From: Candidatus Omnitrophota bacterium
Lineage (GTDB): Bacteria > Omnitrophota > Gorgyraeia > Zapsychrales > Aceulaceae
Assembly (NCBI GenBank): GCA_029564765.1
Contig: JAKQPK010000060.1
Coordinates: forward strand, 1-49,496
Direction of reading: 5' to 3'
DNA length: 49,496 bases
Below are positions 36,080 to 44,545 of this stretch, one piece after another. The position numbers and the translations under genes are program-made. Every line of letters begins with the position of its first letter. Within the stretch, counting starts at the first letter, position 1. Below the pieces are notes generated by a model. The model made no database searches and was not told the DNA's origin. It saw nothing but the letters and a program-made list of their open reading frames with translations.

Positions 36080-37435
36080 TCAAGATTTAATGATAGGCCA
36101 AAACGGTTTGCCTTTATTTCTTCGAACCAAACCTTCAACAAGGTCAACAAGTTTAGCGTCATATTTTCGGCCAGCACCCTCGCGGAGTTCTTTCAACGCT
36201 TTTTTAATGCCTAACGCGGGGCGATACGGTCTGTGACTTGTCATTGATTCCAAGACATCACTAACTGCCAAAATTTTTGCCTCCAGCATGATCTTGTTGC
36301 CCTTCAAGCGATTAGGATATCCGGTGCCGTCTAAACGTTCATGATGCTGATAGATCATCTCTGAAAGCGCGAACGGGAACGGGATCTCCTTGATGAGATC
36401 ATGACAACGCTGGACATGTTCCTTGATCAGATTATATTCTAGGCTGGTCAGGCTTCCTGGCTTCGTCAAAATATCTAAGGGAACGCTGATCTTGCCTAGA
36501 TCATGCAGATCCGCCGCAAGCTTTAAGCCAATTAATTGATTTTCTTCAAATTTCAGTTCTTGACCAATAACTTCCGCGATGCGCGCGACATTCTGCGCAT
36601 GAGAGAAGGTGTACGGGTCTCGGATACCTAAGGCGCGATTCAAGACCGTCAAGGCGTTCACAAGCATATTAAAGCGTTCATGTTCAAGGTTCGCGTGCGC
36701 TGTCATATCACGGGTAATACCCATCATGCCGATCACCTTTCCCTTGCGATCATAAATAGGGACCTTGGTCGTGATCACTTGATTCCATGTTTTATTCGGA
36801 AGCAATGTCCGTTCGATCTTACCAACAATAGGCGCGCCAGTGCGCATTACCTGCTGATCATCAGCGATCATTTTTGCTGCTTGATCTTTTGGGAAAAAAT
36901 CATAATCCGTCTTTCCCATGATCTCTTCTGGCTTCAGCTTAAACCCTTTGGCATAAAAACGGTTCACTTTCGTGATACGGCATTGCAGATCTTTAAAATA
37001 GATAGCATCCGGCATTTGATCTAAAAAAGACTCCATCAGATGTGCCTCATCCAGAAATTTCTGCTGATCCTGCCAAGCTTCTTGGGAAACCTGCAAACAT
37101 CCTTCGATGTAAAGATTCTTCGCGGTCTTAACAAGACGAGCGGACAGTAGGGTCGACATAGAAGGCTTCTTGGCATCAATCTTGAGCACGGCTTTAAAAT
37201 GAGACACTTTTTTGTTGCGGTATAGCAACGTTAATAATGTTCTGTAGTCAGCTGCGTGAACAAAAAAACTGGAAAATCTTTTTGTCTGTTTACCATCAGA
37301 TAAACGAGTGTCTAGGATACGCTCAAGCGCCGTGTTCACGTAAACAAAACGTTCTTTCGACTTGAGTTCATAACGAAAAAAACCAATTTGGAACATGTTC
37401 GCTACTTGTTCAATATCTAAAGCACCATTTTTCAT
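36080..37435 (-). CDS. PAS and HD-GYP protein, c-di-GMP phosphodiesterase
   Basis: 451 residues. Two PAS-like sensor parts (about 10-115 and 130-245, the second with DQMPDAIYFKDLQ) are followed by the HD-GYP domain: HDLGK at 311-315 and HHERLDGTGYP at 364-374, all canonical. It hydrolyses c-di-GMP. It lies directly after the TPR gene of the secretion run, on the same strand, and the run begins with a GspE that has a c-di-GMP-binding PilZ tail, so the two may communicate. No membrane helix is seen, so the sensor is cytoplasmic. Confidence 0.92.
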   Translation of the reverse strand: MKNGALDIEQVANMFQIGFFRYELKSKERFVYVNTALERILDTRLSDGKQTKRFSSFFVHAADYRTLLTLLYRNKKVSHFKAVLKIDAKKPSMSTLLSARLVKTAKNLYIEGCLQVSQEAWQDQQKFLDEAHLMESFLDQMPDAIYFKDLQCRITKVNRFYAKGFKLKPEEIMGKTDYDFFPKDQAAKMIADDQQVMRTGAPIVGKIERTLLPNKTWNQVITTKVPIYDRKGKVIGMMGITRDMTAHANLEHERFNMLVNALTVLNRALGIRDPYTFSHAQNVARIAEVIGQELKFEENQLIGLKLAADLHDLGKISVPLDILTKPGSLTSLEYNLIKEHVQRCHDLIKEIPFPFALSEMIYQHHERLDGTGYPNRLKGNKIMLEAKILAVSDVLESMTSHRPYRPALGIKKALKELREGAGRKYDAKLVDLVEGLVRRNKGKPFWPIIKS

Positions 37436-37449
37436 TTTCTTTCTTTCTA

Positions 37450-38298
37450 TTATTTTGCCTTTAAAACACCGCTTTTACGCTCTTTGGGAGCAGCCGGAGG
37501 CTCTTCAATAAGCTTCCCGCTCAATCGCACTGGAATTGTTCCAGTTACGGTTATCTCCATAGGCCCGGCAACATCTGAAACGCTCATACGGCTTTCCAAG
37601 GGTCGCGCCAGAGGATCCTGTGATGGACCCGCATGCTGTAAAAGCGGCTGGTCCTGCGGAGCTGCCTGATACTCATAACTGCGAACAATCCCCTCCAACT
37701 GTGTCGCCAGATCATCTTGCTGCATTTCGCGAAGTTTTGTGATGCATTCAAGGACCTGCGGGCTATCACCAGACATAAAATATGCCATGCCTAGACCAAA
37801 ATAAGCTGAAGGATTTTGCCATTTCTCCGCGATCTCTTTAAAATATACGATCGCATCTTTGGGGCGTGATTTTCCGAGCAAATAGATCCATCCGATCGAT
37901 AATTTTGCCTGGGTAGAATTTGGGTTAAGTTCTAAAGCTTTGAGAGTGTGTTTTTCCGCAAGATCAAAATGCCCTAACCCATAATATGATTTTCCGAGAT
38001 TAATATACGCATCCTCAAATTGGGGGTCAATGTCAACCGCTGTCTTAAAATACCACGCAACCTCGATGGGATCCAAACCCATTTGCTGATAAGCAAGGCC
38101 TAGATAATTATATGCTGGCGCGAAGTTTGGATTGATCTTGATCGTTCTCTCGTATAATTTCGTGGCGGTTTCCAGGTCGCCCTGCTGGGCTGCAATCATC
38201 GCCTCTCTAAAAATTGCCTGATAATCTTGTGCCCCGGCTGTCATAACAGAAACAGATAAAAATAAAACTATCAAAATAATTTTAAACTCATGATGCAT
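37450..38298 (-). CDS. TPR protein with signal peptide
   Basis: 282 residues. Hydrophobic start IILIVLFLSVSVMTAGAQ is a cleavable signal ending near AGA-Q. Residues 30-190 are five TPR units (NYLGLAYQQMGLDPIEVAWY and repeats after it). The C-terminal 80 residues are Pro- and Gln-rich. It lies four bases after the GspM/PilO-like gene. Likely a periplasmic or lipoprotein-type helper, comparable to PilF/PilW-like pilotins, though it has no lipobox Cys. Confidence 0.85.
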   Translation of the reverse strand: MHHEFKIILIVLFLSVSVMTAGAQDYQAIFREAMIAAQQGDLETATKLYERTIKINPNFAPAYNYLGLAYQQMGLDPIEVAWYFKTAVDIDPQFEDAYINLGKSYYGLGHFDLAEKHTLKALELNPNSTQAKLSIGWIYLLGKSRPKDAIVYFKEIAEKWQNPSAYFGLGMAYFMSGDSPQVLECITKLREMQQDDLATQLEGIVRSYEYQAAPQDQPLLQHAGPSQDPLARPLESRMSVSDVAGPMEITVTGTIPVRLSGKLIEEPPAAPKERKSGVLKAK

Positions 38299-38301
38299 GG
38301 T

Positions 38302-39237
38302 TTATTGACCCTCTCTGTCCATACCGTCATCGGAACCAGGATTTTTTTCAACCCTCTCTAAAATTCTCTCGTAAACACTTTTCTTCAAGGGCGGCTCTTT
38401 TGCTTCGAGCTCTTGAAGTTTTTTCTGATCCTTTTCCGTAAAAAGACCTCCCTTCATTTGATATCTCTGAGAAACCTCCTCACCCCCAGATGATGAAGCG
38501 TCAGGTTGCGGCATATTCAAAATATTATCTTCTTGTGCTCCTGCCGCACTCGCGCCAGACCCTGAACCAGCGCCTTGCGATGTAACCTGGGCCGAACCTT
38601 TCTCTGAGCCTGCAGCGCCAGAACCTGATGCTGCCCCGGATCCAGCCGAAGACGTCGAACGTTCTGAAGCTATTGTCTGCGGGCTCAATCGTGACCCCAT
38701 CAACATTTTAGCTACTTGCATGCTAACAACGACCTCATCACCGCTTGCGCGCTTTAAGCTAAAGCTTGTCTTAATGATCTTCAGCAGATCATCCGAGGTA
38801 TCAATCATATGCATGAATGAAGCGATATTCTCCAAAAGCCCCTCACATTCTAGATTGGCATAATACTCTGTAAATCCTTTTCGCTCTTTTGATTCCGCGG
38901 GAGTTATCTTGATCAAATTAATATTTGCTTCAGTGGCGATCATTTCAACTTTTTTCAAGAAGCTGGCTATGATCTGTTCTTCCGTGCGATAGGTGTTTTT
39001 GTAGTAGGAGCTAAACGCCGCGTCTTCTTCCAGGATCTGGTTCTTATATGTTACAAAACGCAAGTCACGTTGAATATTCACACGCTGCTGTCTGATCTCC
39101 TCATCATATGTTTTCATTTTTGAAAGGGACGGGCCCAAAAACATGCGATCCAGGACCATTACCAGGACGATCACTAGCGCAACATAAAATATTTTTTTTT
39201 CTTGATCGTTTAACTTTGAATAAAAATCATTTAGCAA
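38302..39237 (-). CDS. GspM/PilO-like inner-membrane protein
   Basis: 311 residues. One N-terminal membrane helix (about 16-33, FYVALVIVLVMVLDRMF), a coiled coil (about 35-80) and a small ferredoxin-like domain (about 85-190) follow the PilO/GspM plan; the last 110 residues are low complexity (Gly, Ala, Ser) and acidic. It would join GspL in the inner-membrane platform. It lies 30 bases after the GspL-like gene. Confidence 0.85.
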   Translation of the reverse strand: MLNDFYSKLNDQEKKIFYVALVIVLVMVLDRMFLGPSLSKMKTYDEEIRQQRVNIQRDLRFVTYKNQILEEDAAFSSYYKNTYRTEEQIIASFLKKVEMIATEANINLIKITPAESKERKGFTEYYANLECEGLLENIASFMHMIDTSDDLLKIIKTSFSLKRASGDEVVVSMQVAKMLMGSRLSPQTIASERSTSSAGSGAASGSGAAGSEKGSAQVTSQGAGSGSGASAAGAQEDNILNMPQPDASSSGGEEVSQRYQMKGGLFTEKDQKKLQELEAKEPPLKKSVYERILERVEKNPGSDDGMDREGQ

Positions 39238-39267
39238 AGTACTTCTCCTCGATAAAGCTCATGTTGT

Positions 39268-40797
39268 CTATTCTTGAACAGCTTTTGATCCGGATGCATC
39301 CGGCGCCTTTACTCGTTGCTCAGCAGCATCCTCTGTAAGATCCTCACTCCCATCATCTTGAGCGCTCTCTAACCTGAAGACGATCTCGAATGCCGCAACA
39401 TCTTTTCCGCGTTCCTTCTTCGCTGTGGTTGATCTTGTCTTCACACCCTTGAACAGATCAGAATTCTCCAGCGACCCGACAAGCGCAAAAACTTGAGACA
39501 TAGAGTCTGATGTTCCGTCGATCATGATCTTACCTTTCTCATCGATCACAAGAGAATTTAAGTAAACATCGTTGGGAATGATGCGGTAAAGTTCCGTGAT
39601 CGCTTCCAAGGGTATTAAACGGCTTGTCAAATAAGACTTAACCAAGCGCGTCTTGGTCGATATCTGCTCAAGTTTCTTGGCTTCTTCTTGGGTTGCGGCA
39701 TATTCATTCTTGATCTTTTCTAATAACGCGCCCTTAAAATAAAGCTTGCTCATCACCATCAACCCAACAACAACCAGAAAAATAAGGATCAAAGCCCCGA
39801 ACCTAAGACCTTCTCGCCCCTGCTCTTCTAAAGAACGCTGAACGCGTACTTCTTCTGGCAAAAAATCGATCTGGCTTTTTTCTGCAGCTAAAACAGGTGA
39901 AATAACATCTAAGAAAGTCGTTTTTTTCTTTGCGACTAAAACCTGTCGTGCCGCTTCCGCCACAGGAACTTTCTCGGCATAGCGAACAATACGGGAGTGA
40001 ACGCTTAAAGTATTTAAAAGTGCTTCTTGTAGCGCCTGCTGATCTTCGCCGTCATCGCTGAGGATATGTTCCGTCGGCAATTGCTCTATATCCTCGCTCT
40101 GATAAGAATCAAGGGACTGCTTGAACTCGCCAATAAAACGCTCGTAACTCTCAGGCGACTCCTCGCTAAGTTGACGGATGCCAATTGGAATGTTGCGGCA
40201 AGCGATCACTGTTCCGCGTAAAGTGATCGTAAAATCCGTAGAGAAGCTATCCACATCCAGGATGCCTGTTGGCTTTAACTCCTCACCAAGATGCAATGTC
40301 TGCGCATAAAATGCCGCGCGCACTTCTGGACCAAAAAGGATCTTAACAACTCGAACCCCTGCATTTTCAAGAATATCGACTTGACGCATGACAACCTTGC
40401 GGTTGACGATCGCGAGAAGAACTTTACTATAATTTTTCTGGTAAACACCAAAATTGATGTATCCAATAATGATCTCTTCGCGCGAATATGGCGTATGACG
40501 TCCCGCCTGGAGCTCAATGATCGAAGCGATCTCACCCGGATCAAGGGATGGGATCTCAATATTTTTTGTCGTTACAAAGCTAGAGGATAAAACGCAAATA
40601 ACTTGTGGCTTCTTGAGGCCAAAAGACATGGTTGTCTGCGCGATGATACTCGAGATCTCATCATCAGACAGGCCCTTGATCTCACGAAAAAATAAATTTG
40701 AAACTTCAGGATTGCCAGGAGCGACTTTCAGATGTGCGATCTTAAGGGTATCTTCCGTTAGTACGACGCTTAGCTGTCCATTTTTATTTTTTGCCAT
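39268..40797 (-). CDS. GspL-like protein, PilM-PilN fusion
   Basis: 509 residues. Residues 1-310 are an actin-like PilM/GspL cytoplasmic domain; a membrane helix lies at 333-354 (FGALILIFLVVVGLMVMS), then a coiled coil and a PilN-type periplasmic domain (LIPLEAITELYRIIPNDVYL and NSLVIDEKGKIMIDGTSDS). The tail is acidic and low complexity. It thus combines PilM and PilN, as GspL does. Between the GspK and GspM/PilO genes; it would recruit the ATPase to the membrane platform. Confidence 0.9.
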   Translation of the reverse strand: MAKNKNGQLSVVLTEDTLKIAHLKVAPGNPEVSNLFFREIKGLSDDEISSIIAQTTMSFGLKKPQVICVLSSSFVTTKNIEIPSLDPGEIASIIELQAGRHTPYSREEIIIGYINFGVYQKNYSKVLLAIVNRKVVMRQVDILENAGVRVVKILFGPEVRAAFYAQTLHLGEELKPTGILDVDSFSTDFTITLRGTVIACRNIPIGIRQLSEESPESYERFIGEFKQSLDSYQSEDIEQLPTEHILSDDGEDQQALQEALLNTLSVHSRIVRYAEKVPVAEAARQVLVAKKKTTFLDVISPVLAAEKSQIDFLPEEVRVQRSLEEQGREGLRFGALILIFLVVVGLMVMSKLYFKGALLEKIKNEYAATQEEAKKLEQISTKTRLVKSYLTSRLIPLEAITELYRIIPNDVYLNSLVIDEKGKIMIDGTSDSMSQVFALVGSLENSDLFKGVKTRSTTAKKERGKDVAAFEIVFRLESAQDDGSEDLTEDAAEQRVKAPDASGSKAVQE

Positions 40798-40809
40798 GAT
40801 CTTGATCAG

Positions 40810-41829
40810 TTATGATTCATTCCAATAAACGATGGTGCGCGCCGCCGCATCATAAACGCAACGGACCGTATTTTGCTGTTTTCCGCCAACGGCATATCCC
40901 TTGGCCTGGATAGAGTAAAAATCTGATGTTGTTGTTATTTTCTGACTTCCATGAAGTTCGTGTACAAATAATGCATCATTCTCTGCGAACATGCTTAAGA
41001 CGCTCATTGCCGCCGCAAAATCCTCAGTCGATCGAAATGTTATATCGTCCGCAGTCCCTTCGATATCATCAAAGCCAATCCTCTTTTCAATGATATCTTT
41101 TGCTACATCGCTTGTGAAGCCAATCGCGTACAAAACCGGGAAAGTCGCTGTATTCACATTGACTCTTCCATCGCTATAGACCGTGACAAAATGACGTAAA
41201 CGTTCAAAAATATCTTTACGCATCCCTTCTACCAATAAAAGCTCTTCTACGAGCTCAAAATCACGGCCTTTCGGCTCATAGGGATAACGGAGATTTTTAT
41301 AGTATTCTTGGCTAAAAAAACCCTTAAGCGTAGTCGTTCCTGGAGTTCGCCAATCAATTATTGCGATCGCCAAACCCTCAGACCCTTCGGCATCCCATCC
41401 AAACACAGCCTGAAGAAGACGGACAAGAGAGCGCTTATCGGCAAAATTAATATTGATTTTCGATGCTTCATCTATCATACCATAATGTTTTTCATTCTTA
41501 TCGAAAGTTTTATCAAGAATTTTTCTTTCAATATCGACTGTCACATCACCAAGATCGATCGAACGAAAATCCCTAATATTATTCATAAGAAAGGCCTTGG
41601 CCGATACAACAGAAAGTGGCTGATCATTCTTCTCATAAGCAGCATGGAGCATGGCAATGGCCTTGCGAATACCAGAAGAGGCCGCTAAATACAATTTATG
41701 ACGGGATTCAAGCCTTTGCACCATGATCATTCGCTGACGAACCCCAAAACCCAGATAGATCGAGAACGTTGTCAATACAACAAGCGTCCATAGCGCAAAG
41801 ATTAGAATGCTTCCTTGACGGTTTCTCAT
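40810..41829 (-). CDS. gspK: Type II secretion minor pseudopilin GspK
   Basis: 339 residues. N-terminal pseudopilin helix GSILIFALWTLVVLTTFS with Gly-Ser at the cleavage point (unlike the Gly-Phe of others, as usual in GspK). The conserved middle EASKININFADKRSLVRLL and a second SAM-like domain follow. The ATG at 41829 has AGGGGG upstream and is preferred over 41841. The gene overlaps none but follows GspJ by about eight bases. It tips the pseudopilus with GspI and GspJ. Confidence 0.93.
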   Translation of the reverse strand: MRNRQGSILIFALWTLVVLTTFSIYLGFGVRQRMIMVQRLESRHKLYLAASSGIRKAIAMLHAAYEKNDQPLSVVSAKAFLMNNIRDFRSIDLGDVTVDIERKILDKTFDKNEKHYGMIDEASKININFADKRSLVRLLQAVFGWDAEGSEGLAIAIIDWRTPGTTTLKGFFSQEYYKNLRYPYEPKGRDFELVEELLLVEGMRKDIFERLRHFVTVYSDGRVNVNTATFPVLYAIGFTSDVAKDIIEKRIGFDDIEGTADDITFRSTEDFAAAMSVLSMFAENDALFVHELHGSQKITTTSDFYSIQAKGYAVGGKQQNTVRCVYDAAARTIVYWNES

Positions 41830-41837
41830 TAACCCCC

Positions 41838-42476
41838 TCATAGATTCGAAAGGCTCGCCACCACATCGATCATACGTGTCATACGGCGAATTATCTTTCC
41901 AGCTGCGTATTCGATATCAACCTGGACCATGCTAGGCAAAACCCCTTTACCATCTTTTTGCTCCACTAATTTCTTGTCTTTACGATAAAAATAGGTCAAT
42001 GAAAAACTCTTAATACTCGACGCCAGAACAACTGGTTTCTGCCATTGCCCTTTCAAGGATTGTCCATAATTTGCTTGCTGACGCAAAATTTGACCAACGT
42101 TACCCTCAAAAGAATAGCGAACCTTACCGATCTGTTGAACATAAGGGTCTGAACCCATGCTCTTAGGGTCAGCGGCTGTCGTGACTAAAACAGGGAACTC
42201 ACAATCAACAAAAGTGCCCTTAAACTCTAACGCAGAGAAATAAAAAGTGTTGCGCCAGTCATGCGCGATCTTCTCTAAGGCGATCATGACATCTTCCTCT
42301 GGAAAATCCCGATGCGCATAATTCCAGATCTTGGTCCCGGAAGAAAAGGTTTGATAGATCGCGATGCTTACGGTCGCGAACAAGACAACAACAAGCAGAA
42401 CCTCGGTCATCGTAAACCCAAGGTATAATCGCTGCCGATACTGAAAAAAATAATTTCTATATTTACTTAGCCCGAT
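41838..42476 (-). CDS. gspJ: Type II secretion minor pseudopilin GspJ
   Basis: 212 residues. Prepilin cleavage site YLG/FTMTEVLLVVVLFATVS, about 24 residues from the ATG at 42476. The rest shows GspJ features such as HRDFPEEDVMIALEKIAHDW and a beta-rich C-terminal domain. The start overlaps GspI by 14 bases. A longer frame begins at 42548 but would bury the cleavage site 45 residues in. Confidence 0.9.
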   Translation of the reverse strand: MGLSKYRNYFFQYRQRLYLGFTMTEVLLVVVLFATVSIAIYQTFSSGTKIWNYAHRDFPEEDVMIALEKIAHDWRNTFYFSALEFKGTFVDCEFPVLVTTAADPKSMGSDPYVQQIGKVRYSFEGNVGQILRQQANYGQSLKGQWQKPVVLASSIKSFSLTYFYRKDKKLVEQKDGKGVLPSMVQVDIEYAAGKIIRRMTRMIDVVASLSNL

Positions 42477-42870
42477 CATAATACACATAGCAACTGCGAG
42501 ACATTGTGATCGCGCGGCCCGACTCTCTCCACGACAAAACAATATCAAGCTTATAAATATTTTTTAAGGATCCTACTTGGCTTACTTGCACATGTTCATC
42601 GAAATCTACATTCGTTCCATTAATATAAGCGGAGGCCGGGGGCAGTCCCGTCAGAAGGACCTCACCCGTGACCTCCAAGCGCTTCTGAATAAGCTCAATC
42701 TTGTTGGCAAAAATGCTTAACGCATGCAGCCGATAGGTCATATGATTCAAATAATCAAGAGACTTGAAGAAAGATTGATAGATCGCCACGATCCCCAAGG
42801 AAAGAACCGCTACGGTTGTCATGACCTCAATAAATGAGAAACCACCCTGACATCTACGCTTGCAAAGCAT
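42463..42870 (-). CDS. gspI: Type II secretion minor pseudopilin GspI
   Basis: 135 residues. Leader MLCKRRCQGG cut before FSFIEVMTTVAVLSLGIVAI. Downstream residues keep the GspI-like short beta domain (NKIELIQKRLEV, SWRESGRAITMSRSCYVYY). The frame is open far upstream, but the ATG at 42870 starts the leader and follows the GspG stop by four bases. Confidence 0.9.
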   Translation of the reverse strand: MLCKRRCQGGFSFIEVMTTVAVLSLGIVAIYQSFFKSLDYLNHMTYRLHALSIFANKIELIQKRLEVTGEVLLTGLPPASAYINGTNVDFDEHVQVSQVGSLKNIYKLDIVLSWRESGRAITMSRSCYVYYDRAK

Positions 42871-42874
42871 AAAA

Positions 42875-43297
42875 CTATTTCCAGTTCGTAATATTATCTT
42901 CTTCTGTATTTTTATTTTTGCCATCAGAAAAAAGATCGTAGTCAGGACGGTAGCGACCCGGTGAAGCATATTGATAAGGATTACCCCAAGGATCAATAGG
43001 TTCGCGTTCTATATAAGGACCATTCCAATTCTGAGGAACAGGGTTCGTCGAAGGCTTCTGCAAAAGGGCCTTCAATCCTTGTGATGTTGATGGAAAGAAA
43101 CCATTATCCAGTTCATAAAGCTTTAAGGCCGTTGCGATCATGGAATTAATATCTGCCTTGGCGGCCGCGATCTTGGCCTGCTCCGAGCGCCCCGTTAGAC
43201 GAGGAATGATCATTGCGGATAATGACCCAATGATCACAACAACAAGCAAGATCTCAACAAGCGTGAAACCGTTAGGTGCCTTACAGTAATACCTCAT
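42875..43297 (-). CDS. gspG: Type II secretion major pseudopilin GspG
   Basis: 140 residues. Short leader to PNG, then FTLVEILLVVVIIGSLSAMI; C-terminal half with GLKALLQKP, NWNGPYIEREPIDPWGNPY and DYDLFSDGK, the classic GspG end. AAGGAGAT precedes the ATG at 43297. It forms the body of the pseudopilus. Confidence 0.96.
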   Translation of the reverse strand: MRYYCKAPNGFTLVEILLVVVIIGSLSAMIIPRLTGRSEQAKIAAAKADINSMIATALKLYELDNGFFPSTSQGLKALLQKPSTNPVPQNWNGPYIEREPIDPWGNPYQYASPGRYRPDYDLFSDGKNKNTEEDNITNWK

Positions 43298-43325
43298 ACA
43301 TCTCCTTTTGTTGGTCATGATCAAA

Positions 43326-44534
43326 CTATTGCGCCAGTACGTCCATCTGAAAGATCGGTAACAACATAGCGATAACAATAAACCCGACAATAGCACCGAC
43401 GATCAGGATCATCAACGGCTCTAAGATCGCTGTAAAAGCTTTAACAGCATCTGAAACTTCCTGCTCATAGTTATCCGCGATATCGCGTAGCGTATCTTCC
43501 AGCAAGCCGGATTCCTCTCCAACAGTGATCAAGCTGACGATCATCGATGGAATAAACTGGCAGTCCTGAAAACTCTTGGACAATGAATTCCCCGCTTCTA
43601 ATCCGACCTTGATCCTTAAGAAATCCTGACGGATCAGTTCGTTAGTTAATGTTGGAACAGCCACCTGTAAAGCCTTTAAAAGCGGAACGCCGCTATGGAT
43701 CAAGATCTCTAAAGTGCGACAGAAACGCGCAAGTTCGACATTGAGCAAAAAAGGACCTAATAATGGCATCCTCAAAAGTATTCGATCAAGCATTCGCTTA
43801 CCATTTCGACTCTGCGCCCAGCGTATGCATGAAAAAATCAATAAAACGACCAAAGGAAAGATAATAAACCAGCCTTGACGCAAGATCTTGCTGGTCGCCA
43901 TCAAAAATTGTGTCGGCAAAGGCAAATGCTGTCCGGCATTAATAAAAAGCTGGGAAATCTTTGGCATGACGAAAGTCAAAATAAAAATGATCGTCAAAAA
44001 ACCGACACCTGCCATAAAAACAGGATAGGCCAAGGCTGTACGGACCTTGCCTAAAAGTTCGTTCTGGGTCCTTTGATGGTCAGCGATCGTTAAGAGGATC
44101 TGCCGCAAGTTACCTCCCTCTTCGCCAACGCGGACCATGGCCACATACAAAGATGAGAAAACTTTCGGATGATCGGCCAAGCAATCAGAAAAACTTCGCC
44201 CATCTGAAATGCCTTGACGGATATCATCAATAATAAAAACAAGCATTGATCGCGGTGATTGCTTCTTAATGATCTCTAGGGCCTTAAGGATCGGGATCCC
44301 TGATTTAATCAAATTCGATAACTGACGAGTAAAAAGATACGTCTCTTTAAATGATAGGGCAAGATTGGTGCGACTTGGACGCCCGACGCCTTGCCGTTTG
44401 CGCTCAGCGACTGACACTGGCAGTATATCCTGTCGGCTGATCAGTTCTACCGCCTCATCAGGATTACGTGCCTCAATGCAGCCTTGCGCTACATCTCCTG
44501 TCTTTGTCTTTCCGCGGTACTCGTAAATCGGCAT
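43326..44534 (-). CDS. gspF: Type II secretion platform protein GspF
   Basis: 402 residues. N-terminal MPIYEYRGKTKTGDVAQG, then two GspF domains (SLSxxFSDCLADHPKVFSSL pattern and the second near 280) and three membrane helices (about 170-190, 220-240, 375-395). It lies between GspE and GspG. It forms the inner-membrane rotor with GspE. Confidence 0.96.
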   Translation of the reverse strand: MPIYEYRGKTKTGDVAQGCIEARNPDEAVELISRQDILPVSVAERKRQGVGRPSRTNLALSFKETYLFTRQLSNLIKSGIPILKALEIIKKQSPRSMLVFIIDDIRQGISDGRSFSDCLADHPKVFSSLYVAMVRVGEEGGNLRQILLTIADHQRTQNELLGKVRTALAYPVFMAGVGFLTIIFILTFVMPKISQLFINAGQHLPLPTQFLMATSKILRQGWFIIFPLVVLLIFSCIRWAQSRNGKRMLDRILLRMPLLGPFLLNVELARFCRTLEILIHSGVPLLKALQVAVPTLTNELIRQDFLRIKVGLEAGNSLSKSFQDCQFIPSMIVSLITVGEESGLLEDTLRDIADNYEQEVSDAVKAFTAILEPLMILIVGAIVGFIVIAMLLPIFQMDVLAQ

Positions 44535-44545
44535 AAAACCTCTCG

